Positions 51,630 through 60,140 of a DNA stretch of 64,000 bases are shown piece after piece (within the stretch, counting starts at the first letter, position 1; every line of letters begins with the position of its first letter). This stretch comes from an uncultured Prevotella sp. (lineage in GTDB: Bacteria > Bacteroidota > Bacteroidia > Bacteroidales > Bacteroidaceae). The position numbers and the translations under genes are program-made. The notes below the pieces were generated by a model that was given only the letters and a program-made list of their open reading frames with translations, made no database searches and had not been told where the DNA came from. The stretch covers positions 381-64,380 of the forward strand of contig OMXK01000034.1 of NCBI GenBank assembly GCA_900314995.1. The letters run 5' to 3'.

Positions 51630-54600
51630 TTACCAGAAGTCGTCCCCGAAGTCAAAGTCCTGAACTGCTGGCTGTCGTGACTGGTTAGGCAGCAGTTCGT
51701 CATCGTCTTCCTCCTCTTCGGATTGCTGTTCTTCCTCAGTACCGATGTCTTCCACATCTGGCAGGTCAATATGTTCAGGCTCTGTCAGCAACTTTTCCTG
51801 GCTGATCTTCATCGGTATGAAGGTATCTTCGTAGAACTGCATGTACTCATCGTAACTGAAGCGTGTACCGATAAGTGCCAGGTTGTTCTCACTGATAATC
51901 AGATGGTGGCAGGGCTTCAGGAATGCAGCCATCGCCTTGTCGGCAAACAGCTGCCGCGCATATTGCAGGGCCTCGTCGTAGTTCAGGAAACCGCTGATAC
52001 GCATCCGATGCAGCCCGTTGTCCTCATCGAGCACGATGTCGAAGTTACGCACCAGGAAATTCGTGAAGTTATAACGGGCCATCTCAAACAGCAGTTGATT
52101 CTCATTGATGGAGTCGGGCTCGTAGGCAAGGATGAACATGAAGTTCTCGTTGCGCTCAGCACTGAGTTCTATAACTGCGGTAGAGTCGGAACCAAGTGTG
52201 ATGTCTCGGCGCGACCAGATGTCACCGATGTCGAACTTGCCGCCGTGCAGCCGACGGCCATCCTGCACACCTTTCACAATCATGCCCGCCAACTCGCTGA
52301 CCTCGCTGTTGGGGTATTTCTCAACGACTGTCTTGAGGCGCTCGATACAGCCATCGCCGTCGCCTTCGTTCAGCATACTGAGACCCTCGATAAACAGAAA
52401 CTTCGCGCGGTTCTCACCCAAGGGGAAACGATTAGCCGAGACGCGGGCGTTTCCTTTCACGATGTCGTATCGGTCGGTCTTAAAGGCTTCGTAGGCGGCA
52501 GCATACAATGAATCCTCGATATGCTCGCCAAAGCGTGCATTCTCCTTATAGAAAGGATCTGCCAGCAGCGTGGTCCATTCGCTCTCGGGGAAATCACGCT
52601 TCATCCTGTTCAGGCAGGCATTGGCCTTGTCCATCCGGTCTTGTCGGGCATAGAGCAGGTACAGGTGATACAAGGCTTCGTCCAGATATTCGTAGTCAGT
52701 ATAGTTGTCTGTCAGCCTGACGAGATGTTTCTCCGATAGTGTCAGGTTGTCGAGTTTGTCTTTGAAGATGACGCCGGCATGGAACAGTCCGTCTTTGATG
52801 ATATCGTGGCATACGGCTTTCTGCTCATCAGTAAACGGAATCTGCGCCAGATAGTATTCTCGTTCATGGGGATCGGCGCTTAAAGAGTCCTGTGGTGTAT
52901 CCTCTTTTGGTGTCGCAATATCGATGCTGTCATTTGCCTCCTGATTCTCAGTACCTTCGGGGGTTTCTTCCTCTTGTTGCCCGCTCATGGCTACAACCGT
53001 TTGGTTGATGCGCTGCCAGTTATCCTTATTTTCGCGTTTGCCCCATTGGCGCTGGAAGGCTATCTTTCCTTGATTCACGGCCATGGGGTTGTAGAAATAC
53101 CATTCTCCGTTGCCCCGCTGGGTGATGGTCGGTGCAGCCTGATTGCCTGGGGACAGCTGATTGCCCGTACGCTGTTGCTCCTGCTCCATCTGTTCAGCCT
53201 CTGCCAACAGTCGTGCGTCGCGTTCCTCTTTCTCTTTCTTCTTCAGGGCATCGATTACACGGTCGATAGCCTTCAACCGCTCTTCCTCAGGCATCGTAGA
53301 TAGTTCGAGCAGCGAGTCCTGCAGGTGGATGGCGTCGGTAAAAGGCACCAATTCGTCGAGCACCTTCGAACGGTAGGCCAGTTCGTCGTAGTCCTTGCGG
53401 TCCTTGTCCAGCAGTCCGATGGCCTCGCCGTAGCAGCGCTGGGCATCGTTGAATTTCTCCATCTGCCAATAGATATTTCCCAAAGTCAGCAGCAGTACCC
53501 CCTTCTCGATGCCATTTCTCACCGACTTCTGATTACCCTTCTCATAGGCGGCGATGGCCTGTGCTGTGTCTTTCTGCAACATATAGATGTTACCGATGGC
53601 ATAGTACACCTGATCCAGGTATTCGGCATTATTGTCGTTGACAGCCATGCGTTTCAGCTTGCTGATCATCTGCTTGCCGTTGCGATCAGCCATCACCTCT
53701 GTCTGAGCAATGCGGGCATTAAACTCCAGTTCGTAGGGCGGGTTACATGCTACCACCTTTCTATAAGCCTTGTAGGCTTCATCCTTGTTGCCGAGTTGGT
53801 TCTGTATCTGGCCCATCAGAAACCACTCCCTGGCTCTTTGCACCTTTCGGCGCTCGTGGCTGATGGCCTTGCGTAGATAGGGTATGGCCTTCTGATAGTC
53901 GCCAGAGTGGATATAATAGTTTGCGTAAGTATAGTCCCAGTCTTTCACGGCGCGGAAGTCCATTGAGTCGCGGCTCATGTTCCTGATCACATCCTCGGCA
54001 TCATACATCCACCCTAGTTCGGTATAGCTCTTGGCGAGCCAAGCCTTGGCCAGTCCGCTCTGCATGGGTTGGGTGTGATATAGTCGGCTCATGTATGTAA
54101 AGGTGGCAGCGGCCTCGTCGAAAGCTCCTTTCTGAAACTGCGACTTGCCGAGCAGCATCCAGGCGCGCCAGAGAAACGGGTTGTACTCCCTGCGTCCCAA
54201 CCATTCGCGGTCCTTGGCAGTCTTGCGCTTGCTGCTGTTCCATTCGGGCTTGGCCTTGATGCTGTGGCGACGGATCGCTTTCTCGCTCTTCTCGATGGCA
54301 CGGTCATACTGGCCTTTGCCGATTTCGCGGCTCTGCTTGTTACCCACCATGTAGAGGGGGATTATCTCGGTATAGTTGTCCTTATTGCCCTTCTCTTTTT
54401 CCAGATTGCCGTCGATGAAAGCCTGATTACCATTAAAATAGGTATTATAGCGCGCATTGAACGAGTGCCACCAGCGAGTGCTGGCTGTATTCTTCTTGGT
54501 CGAACAGCCTGAGAGCACGAGCGAGAAGAGCACAATCAGCAATGTCGCCATCTGGCGATCCTTTTTTTTCTTCTTCTTGGCCTCCTCCATCAGACAGTGT

Positions 54601-54749
54601 ATCTTGCAGTCGCCATGTTCTGCCTCGGTACAGGTCGAACAATCGTGACCCTCGACAATGGTATCCTCACCCTTGTCGAAATAGTTAGCCACCAAGGCAA
54701 CCAGCCCTAGTGCCACGATCATTCCTATGCACACGATGACGAATGTCAT
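51630..54749 (-). CDS. porW: PorW/SprE-type TPR lipoprotein fused in frame to a small membrane protein
   Basis: 1039 residues from ATG 54749, whose ATGA overlaps the aroA stop. Residues 1-55 look like a separate small protein: a membrane helix (TFVIVCIGMIVALGLVALVA) and a Cys cluster (HDCSTCTEAEHGDC). After a Lys run encoded by A8 (54562-54569), a complete lipoprotein signal begins at an internal ATG, 54551 (MATLLIVLFSLVLSGCSTKKN). The remaining ~970 residues are TPR-rich, with an acidic tail ending FGDDFW, as in PorW/SprE proteins of type IX secretion. Probably two genes joined by one extra or missing base, or by a slippage site; porW proper would be 51630-54551. Confidence 0.8.
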   Translation of the reverse strand: MTFVIVCIGMIVALGLVALVANYFDKGEDTIVEGHDCSTCTEAEHGDCKIHCLMEEAKKKKKKDRQMATLLIVLFSLVLSGCSTKKNTASTRWWHSFNARYNTYFNGNQAFIDGNLEKEKGNKDNYTEIIPLYMVGNKQSREIGKGQYDRAIEKSEKAIRRHSIKAKPEWNSSKRKTAKDREWLGRREYNPFLWRAWMLLGKSQFQKGAFDEAAATFTYMSRLYHTQPMQSGLAKAWLAKSYTELGWMYDAEDVIRNMSRDSMDFRAVKDWDYTYANYYIHSGDYQKAIPYLRKAISHERRKVQRAREWFLMGQIQNQLGNKDEAYKAYRKVVACNPPYELEFNARIAQTEVMADRNGKQMISKLKRMAVNDNNAEYLDQVYYAIGNIYMLQKDTAQAIAAYEKGNQKSVRNGIEKGVLLLTLGNIYWQMEKFNDAQRCYGEAIGLLDKDRKDYDELAYRSKVLDELVPFTDAIHLQDSLLELSTMPEEERLKAIDRVIDALKKKEKEERDARLLAEAEQMEQEQQRTGNQLSPGNQAAPTITQRGNGEWYFYNPMAVNQGKIAFQRQWGKRENKDNWQRINQTVVAMSGQQEEETPEGTENQEANDSIDIATPKEDTPQDSLSADPHEREYYLAQIPFTDEQKAVCHDIIKDGLFHAGVIFKDKLDNLTLSEKHLVRLTDNYTDYEYLDEALYHLYLLYARQDRMDKANACLNRMKRDFPESEWTTLLADPFYKENARFGEHIEDSLYAAAYEAFKTDRYDIVKGNARVSANRFPLGENRAKFLFIEGLSMLNEGDGDGCIERLKTVVEKYPNSEVSELAGMIVKGVQDGRRLHGGKFDIGDIWSRRDITLGSDSTAVIELSAERNENFMFILAYEPDSINENQLLFEMARYNFTNFLVRNFDIVLDEDNGLHRMRISGFLNYDEALQYARQLFADKAMAAFLKPCHHLIISENNLALIGTRFSYDEYMQFYEDTFIPMKISQEKLLTEPEHIDLPDVEDIGTEEEQQSEEEEDDDELLPNQSRQPAVQDFDFGDDFW
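54562..54569 (-). other. A8 homopolymer at the junction of two protein modules
   Basis: On the coding (minus) strand AAGAAGAAGAAAAAAAAGG. A one-base change puts the small membrane protein into a frame that stops at TGCTGA about 25 bases on, overlapping the porW ATG at 54551, which would be an ordinary two-gene layout. Confidence 0.7.
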
Positions 54750-55993
54750 TCCACTTTGAAGCCTGCTTGTCTCAGGTGGTCCCAATAGTGCGGATACGAC
54801 TTGGTCACCACCTGAGGGTTGTTGATTACCAATCCGTTGTGTTTCATTGCATAAGGCGCGAAGGCCAGTGCCATACGGTGATCCTCATAAGTGTCGATGC
54901 CCTGTTCCAGCGAAGGTTCGCACCGCTCGCCGTCCCATAATAGTTCGCTGCCGTCGATATCCTTTACCACGTAGCCCAGCTTCCTCATCTCGGTCTTCAG
55001 TGCCTCGATTCGATCGGTCTCTTTGATTTTCAGCGTTGAGAGTCCAGTGAAGTGGAAGGGGATATTCATGGCAGCACATGCAACCACGAACGTCTGCGCC
55101 AGATCGGGACAGTTCACGAAGTCGTATTCCAGCTTCGGCACGCAGTGGCCGTTTTTCTTCAGCGTGATGGTCTGTGGAATGCCTGCCTTCTTCGACTGCA
55201 GTTTGGTCTTTACCCCTAGCAGACTAAAGATGTAACGGGTGATGGAGTCGCCCTGTTTCGAGCCGTCCATCAGTCCTGTTAGTCTGATTTCCGATTCAGG
55301 ATCGTCGTTCAGCGCCAGTATCTCATACCAGTAACTGGCACCGCTCCAGTCGTTTTCGATGAAGTAGTCGCGGCTCTTGTAAGGCTTCGGACTCACGGTG
55401 ATGGTATCAGCCGATGTCCACTCTGCCTCAGCACCAAACTCTCCCATCATCCACAGTGTCAGGTCGATGTATGGCCGTGAGATGATGTGGTCGAGCAGTC
55501 TCAGGGTAAGACCATCCTTCAGCATCGGACCTATCATCAGTAGTGCTGAAATGTACTGCGAACTCACGTTTCCATGAATTTCCAGCAGTCCGCCCTTCAG
55601 CGTGCTGCCGGTGATGCGGATCGGGGGATAGCCCTCTTCACCTATATATTCTATATTAGCCCCCAGCGTTCTGAGCGCATCCACCAAAATACCTATCGGA
55701 CGATGCTTCATCCGTTCCGTACCCGTCAGGATATGCGTGCCTGGGGTAACACTAAGGTAGGCCGTCATGAAGCGCATGGCCGTTCCTGCTGCCTTGATAT
55801 TGATCTCCTCTGGCATCGTGCGCAGTGCATCGATGATTACCGACGTATCATCGCAGTCGCTCAGGTTCTCGGGCAGCGTACTGCCGCCACTGAGCGCGTG
55901 GATAATTAGTGCACGGTTTGATATGCTTTTCGATGCAGGTAGGTCGACAGTCATGTCGAGCCGCCTTGGAGCCGTAAGTCTATATTGTTTCAT
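54746..55993 (-). CDS. aroA: 3-phosphoshikimate 1-carboxyvinyltransferase (EPSP synthase)
   Basis: 415 residues from ATG 55993 (MKQYRLTAPRRL). Upstream in-frame codons lie in the promoter region (-7 box at 56017-56024). Typical segments: DLPASKSISNRALII, AGTAMRFMTAYL, ERMKHRPIGILVDALRTLGA, GNVSSQYISALLM and KETDRIEALKTEMRKLG. It condenses shikimate 3-phosphate with PEP in aromatic amino-acid synthesis. The stop overlaps the next gene (ATGA). Confidence 0.95.
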   Translation of the reverse strand: MKQYRLTAPRRLDMTVDLPASKSISNRALIIHALSGGSTLPENLSDCDDTSVIIDALRTMPEEINIKAAGTAMRFMTAYLSVTPGTHILTGTERMKHRPIGILVDALRTLGANIEYIGEEGYPPIRITGSTLKGGLLEIHGNVSSQYISALLMIGPMLKDGLTLRLLDHIISRPYIDLTLWMMGEFGAEAEWTSADTITVSPKPYKSRDYFIENDWSGASYWYEILALNDDPESEIRLTGLMDGSKQGDSITRYIFSLLGVKTKLQSKKAGIPQTITLKKNGHCVPKLEYDFVNCPDLAQTFVVACAAMNIPFHFTGLSTLKIKETDRIEALKTEMRKLGYVVKDIDGSELLWDGERCEPSLEQGIDTYEDHRMALAFAPYAMKHNGLVINNPQVVTKSYPHYWDHLRQAGFKVE

Positions 55994-56016
55994 TGATTTC
56001 TGTCGTATATACGGTG

Positions 56017-56024
56017 CAAAATTA
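56017..56024 (-). promoter_or_regulatory. -7 box of the aroA-porW-porX-tsaE operon
   Basis: TAATTTTG on the minus strand, 23 bp before the aroA ATG at 55993. Confidence 0.65.
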
Positions 56025-56087
56025 AGCATAATATTTCGGATTAGCAAAAAAGTTGCGGAAAAATTTGGCTATTTCACAAAAACTATG

Positions 56088-56095
56088 TACCTTTG
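56088..56095 (+). promoter_or_regulatory. -7 box of tRNA-Pro
   Basis: TACCTTTG, 44 bp before the tRNA. Confidence 0.7.
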
Positions 56096-56139
56096 CACCC
56101 GCATTCGACAAACAAGGGTCGGTGCTAAGCTTAAATGAT

Positions 56140-56212
56140 CGGGATTTAGCGCAGTTGGTAGCGCACACGTCTGGGGGGCGCGAGGTCGCTGGTTCGAGTC
56201 CAGTAATCCCGA
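56140..56212 (+). tRNA. tRNA-Pro (GGG)
   Basis: Acceptor CGGGATT / AATCCCG perfect, D stem GCGC / GCGC, anticodon loop CTGGGGG (anticodon GGG), T loop TTCGAGT. The anticodon stem CACGT / GCGCG has one A-C mismatch at positions 28-42 and a T-G pair. CCA not encoded. Its 3' end marks the border between core genes and a plasmid-like region, so it is the likely attachment site. Confidence 0.9.
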
Positions 56213-56242
56213 CAAATGCGAGAGTTAAGGTGCTGAATACCC

Positions 56243-56267
56243 AAATTTGCACAACATTTGCACAACA
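56243..56267 (+). repeat. ATTTGCACAAC tandem copies beside tRNA-Pro
   Basis: AAATTTGCACAAC is followed directly by ATTTGCACAAC. The same word appears in both arms of the hairpin at 56435-56474. Confidence 0.75.
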
Positions 56268-56434
56268 TCTATTAAGTCCAACCATGCGAATCCCCTTTAT
56301 ATAAAGAATGTATGCATTGTTCAGAAATCGTTTTGTGTAATATTGTGTAAAGCCTGTATTTACATTCGTTAACGGTGATTTTGTATTTGTTTACATGCAA
56401 TTTGTATGCTTGTTATAGTCCAAAATATGGATTT

Positions 56435-56474
56435 GGTTGTGCAAATTTTAAGCAAAATCAAAATTTGCACAACC
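56435..56474. repeat. 15-bp perfect inverted repeat GGTTGTGCAAATTTT
   Basis: Arms 56435-56449 and 56460-56474 around a 10-bp loop. The right arm repeats the ATTTGCACAAC word. Bases 56213-56664 hold no gene; besides these repeats nothing is recognised. Possible protein-binding, terminator or recombination site. Confidence 0.75.
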
Positions 56475-56664
56475 GATTTCTCCTGTATTTTGAAAAGGAC
56501 GATTACAATTATTTACCCCAAAATACAAATGACTTTAAGGCCGTTGGTATGTAACCCTACAGATGGTCATAAAAAGGGTGTGACAACTGCAAAATCCCTT
56601 TCGATCGTTCAAATTTCCAGATTTGCTACCCTAGGATTCTATGCAGATAATCACACCTCGACGG

Positions 56665-57996
56665 TTATGGGAACATTAGTTCCTGTTCCTTATAGATTTG
56701 CTTATAGTTCTTTGGTGGCTCTATAGACCAACCATATTCCTTCAGATTCTCCTGAAGGGCATATTCTATAATGTTGTTTCTCTTGTATTGCTTCTTGGCC
56801 TTACTGAACTTTGGTTGTTTCTCCTTTTCAAGAATTACCTGAATTACCTGCGTATAGGTGTCTGGACAGCTTTTCGCTTCTCGGTTAATGACGGACATAT
56901 AGTATGTCAGTTCACGCTTACTAAGATATTTAGAGAGAAGTGAGATGACAATGTCTTCCTGCCTATCTGAACCATAGAAGACATTTGCATGTAGCTTCTG
57001 TTGTGGCGTCTTCTTGGTTTTCTCTACATATGGTGGTTCGTATGGATCAAGAGTTTCGTCTCCTTTCTGCCAAGGTCTGCATATACCTTCCTTGGGATTC
57101 TCCCGTGTGTAGATGTAGATGATGATGGATGATGTCTTTCCTCCTTTTCCTTTCCTTGGCCCAGCCTGGTAATCGAACCAGACGTTGGAGGCATGGAACA
57201 TAAAAAGGTCGTAAAGCTCGTTTTGGGCAACCTGAAGGATGTTGCTTCTGATGTCCTTGAAGCTTTCGTAGGACGATTCCTGCAGTATCTTTCCAGTCTT
57301 CTTATCACGGATTTCGTTCAGGTTGAACAGCACCCGGAAATAATCCATTTCTATGGGTATTACACGCTTCTTATAGACGATGCCGGTTGTTTCCTCCTGC
57401 CCATCACTGTATCTGTAGTCGCCAGCGTACTTGCAGCATAGTTCATATAGCTTTTGTGTGTATTTAGACCTGAGCCTCATGGCCGTTCCGATGTCAAACG
57501 ATGTAAAATTCTGGGTCAGGTTTATCAGTAACGGCATGATTTCTGGTGAGATACGGATGGCATAGATATTATGTTCCTCGTCATAGAAGAAAGAATCTAC
57601 CCAGTGAATCCTTCCTACGATAGATGTCCCATTCTGCTTGTGATAGGTTATCGGGAAGAACTTCATGCCCAAAGCCGTTAGTACGTCGTAGGTGTATCTG
57701 ATATTCTTTTTTCCACCGATCACTCCAAGGTCTTGGTCAGTCAGATAGAAATACAGTTCCTTCCAGTTGGCAGGTACGTTGAGGTTACTTTCCAAGAACT
57801 TGTGCTTCACCACGCCTGTAATGAAGTACATCACTCGCCTTTCCAGCAGGCTGCAGGAGATGGGTGAACTGATAAGGTCGTTACTCCAGGTGACGTTCTC
57901 ATGCTGTATCGTGGCAAGTTCAGTCAGCCTGTTTATATCATTTTTCTGCCGAGGCATATTGTTTTTTGCTATTGCCGTAGCTACGGGGTTCATCAT
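56665..57996 (-). CDS. repA: Rep_3-family replication initiator
   Basis: 443 residues. The Rep_3 (initiator replication protein) double winged-helix fold is recognisable: VTWSNDLISSPISCSLLERRVMYFI, YTYDVLTALGMKFFPITYH, MRLRSKYTQKLYELCCKYAGD and VLFNLNEI. It would bind iterons and start plasmid replication. Five iterons lie about 175-325 bp upstream. Typical of small Bacteroidetes plasmids and mobilizable elements; its presence next to a tRNA suggests an integrated plasmid. The C-terminal ~100 residues are basic and less conserved. Confidence 0.88.
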   Translation of the reverse strand: MMNPVATAIAKNNMPRQKNDINRLTELATIQHENVTWSNDLISSPISCSLLERRVMYFITGVVKHKFLESNLNVPANWKELYFYLTDQDLGVIGGKKNIRYTYDVLTALGMKFFPITYHKQNGTSIVGRIHWVDSFFYDEEHNIYAIRISPEIMPLLINLTQNFTSFDIGTAMRLRSKYTQKLYELCCKYAGDYRYSDGQEETTGIVYKKRVIPIEMDYFRVLFNLNEIRDKKTGKILQESSYESFKDIRSNILQVAQNELYDLFMFHASNVWFDYQAGPRKGKGGKTSSIIIYIYTRENPKEGICRPWQKGDETLDPYEPPYVEKTKKTPQQKLHANVFYGSDRQEDIVISLLSKYLSKRELTYYMSVINREAKSCPDTYTQVIQVILEKEKQPKFSKAKKQYKRNNIIEYALQENLKEYGWSIEPPKNYKQIYKEQELMFP

Positions 57997-58114
57997 TTAT
58001 GCTTTGCTTCTACCAGACAGATGGCAGGCCGCTGCTAACGGCTGCTGATCATCTGGCTCTTGTTACGAAATCAAAGTAAAGCACAAATTAAAGTCATCCG
58101 TAACTAAGACGATG

Positions 58115-58122
58115 CAAAGATA
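58115..58122 (-). promoter_or_regulatory. -7 box of the rep gene
   Basis: TATCTTTG on the minus strand; leader of about 110 nt to the ATG at 57996. The iterons lie directly upstream. Confidence 0.6.
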
Positions 58123-58169
58123 GAGTTTTTTCTTGAAACCTCCAAATCACCTGTTGGCCATCTATGGTG

Positions 58170-58322
58170 CTAAAAACCTCCTAACTTCGCAATATCCACT
58201 AGTCTCACTTCAGGTTGTTTCCGACAGTGCCTAAAAACCTCCTAACTTCGGATTTCCTTTGCTAAAAACCTCCCAAGTATCGCCTAAAAACCTCCTAACT
58301 TCTGCTAAAAACCTCCCAACTA
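58170..58322. repeat. Rep iterons (candidate replication origin)
   Basis: CTAAAAACCTCCTAACTTC at 58170, 58231 and 58284, with variants at 58262 and 58305 (CCTCCCAA...). The last three are spaced 22 and 21 bp apart. Located upstream of the Rep_3 gene, as expected of an iteron-controlled origin. The AT-rich tract 58360-58400 beside it could be the unwinding region. Confidence 0.85.
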
Positions 58323-58468
58323 AACTTCGGGAACGCCGATAAACAGGAGCTTTTTGCCCTCCGTAAATAAAGCTTAATAAATAATATATAAATAAAGCTT
58401 TATGGAACTCTGACTTTTTGGGAAAGAAAAACTGAGGTCGTTTTGGCAGATTTTGGCTGACATTGGCT

Positions 58469-58521
58469 TGCGTTTGCATGCGTTCGCATACGGTGGCATA
58501 CGACGGCATACGACGGCATGC
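58469..58521. repeat. GGCATACGAC short repeats
   Basis: GCATGCG, GCATACGGTG, then GGCATACGAC twice and GGCATGC, in a 50-bp stretch. Together with the iterons it fills part of the gene-free 57997-59093 interval. Confidence 0.5.
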
Positions 58522-58528
58522 AATCGGT

Positions 58529-58654
58529 TCAGTGTCCGGCTCCTAGAATGAAACCGAACACCTTGAAGATGCCCCTCACTATGAAAGTCACCGTCGATAT
58601 GATGGCATGCGTTATCGAGTAGAACAGCATGAAGAAAAAGCTAAATATGATCAT
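58529..58654 (-). CDS. Small hydrophobic protein (41 aa), candidate
   Basis: MIIFSFFFMLFYSITHAII... is strongly hydrophobic from end to end and would make one or two membrane helices, ending GFILGAGH. Minus strand, same direction as rep. No clear ribosome-binding site; no family recognised. Small size leaves real doubt. Confidence 0.3.
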   Translation of the reverse strand: MIIFSFFFMLFYSITHAIISTVTFIVRGIFKVFGFILGAGH

Positions 58655-58914
58655 AGCACATTCGATTTTTACGATTCAACATGGGCCTCTCCAGAAGCCC
58701 GATTCTACCTACAAAGTTACTAATTTTTTCTGAGATATGCAAGTTTCAGGCCCTCTTTCTGAGCCGTTAGATGCTTTTCTTGATGCTCCTTCTGTGACAG
58801 TAAGAAACACGAGAAATATCTCGATTTTCTCTTTCCCAAAAGGTTTTTTCCCGTTCTTTACTCTCAATACAGCGTTTATTTCACCTTCCATTTCCTCATG
58901 TCGTAAGAATTTGC

Positions 58915-58922
58915 TATCTTTG
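58915..58922 (+). promoter_or_regulatory. -7 box of the second WYL gene
   Basis: TATCTTTG, with a leader of about 165 nt that contains no gene. Confidence 0.6.
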
Positions 58923-59093
58923 CATGAAAGATGTCGGTTCCAGTCCTGTCTGACGGCAGCGTCTCAACACCGGCTCGATAGGCTGAAGTATCTTGAAGCG
59001 TCATGAAGTCTGCCAATGCCATGGACTGACCTGTCTACCACTCATACTGCTGTGTGGCAATGGTAAGGATCTGACTTTTTATTTAAAGATATT

Positions 59094-60087
59094 ATGCCAA
59101 ATACTAAGAATTTTTATCTTCGCGTCCGTATTCTTGACGGACTTCTTCAATCAAGAAAGGGTGTGTCCATTCAGGAATGCCTTCGAGTGATTAACAATCG
59201 TCTTGCTGCCAGGGACATCCCACCTGTCACGTCGAAGGACACAATCTTGAAAGACATGACTGAAATAGCTAATGAGAAGCATATTATCATCGAGAGTTTC
59301 CCTGATACTTTCGATAGGCGTATCATCCGCTATCGATATGAACAGGCTGGCTTTTCAATCTTTCCCACATCCCTTACAGATGATGACATCAAGGAAATAG
59401 AAAGTGCTCTTGAATTACTCAGCCGCTTCGATGGTATGCCACAGATGCAGTGGATAAGAGATTTGTGCTCTCGTTTTGATGTTACCCTCAACTCTGCTGA
59501 TATGCCAGTCGTAGAGTTCGAGGAGTCTGATACTGTATTTGGCCGTGAGTTCTTCACTGGCCTGTTCCATGCCATAATCGACAAAAGACCGATATACCTC
59601 GACTATCAGCGGTTTGGCAAGAAAGCCCGCACTCATCTGCTCTATCCCTATTATCTGAAGCAGTTCAAACAACGATGGTACCTGATAGCTAAGAATGCCC
59701 ATCATTTGGATTCTATATCAGCCTATGCCCTCGACCGCATGATCTCCTTCCATCATTCTCTGATGGACGATTATGTTCCTATTGATATTGACGTTCATGA
59801 ATATTTCAAGGATGTCTATGGCATCGCCCGACTGGATGGTGAAGGTTCCATGTTGACAGACATGAACTACCTTATCTCCAGACGCGACCGATACATCATA
59901 GCCAGAAAATTGTCGGCAGGGATAAAACGGGTGTGTTCATGACAATCCATGTCATTCCCAATACTGAGCTGCTGATGGAATTAATGTCATATGGTGATGG
60001 CATTACTGTCAAGACCACAGGCAAGCTTCGCAGAGAAATCATGGGAAAATTACGTTGTGCAAGAAAAAAATACGGTTCGTCTACTTA
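59094..60087 (+). pseudogene. WYL-domain regulator, frameshifted
   Basis: The first frame (59094-59942, 282 residues) carries the N-terminal winged helix and WYL core (PIYLDYQRFGKKARTHLLYPYYLKQFKQRWYLI, YALDRM). It then loses homology after TDMNYL and stops. From about 59871 another frame reads LQTRPIHHSQKIV, VIPNTELLMELMSYGDGITV and on to a TAG at 60085-60087, which is exactly the missing WCX domain. So a single small indel near 59865-59875 separates the two parts. The intact protein would be about 330 residues. It may once have regulated the rep/mob element. Confidence 0.85.
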
Positions 60088-60140
60088 GGCTCGACGATTC
60101 TGCAATATATTGCAGCGCTTTATTTTATTTTTCGTTTTTT

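Noticed and set aside
58170..58322. CRISPR array
   Set aside because: Short 19-bp units with irregular spacing next to a Rep gene fit iterons, not repeats with spacers.
58231..58509. 92-codon minus-strand frame across the iterons
   Set aside because: Overlaps four of the five iterons and an AT-rich origin-like tract; better explained as origin DNA.
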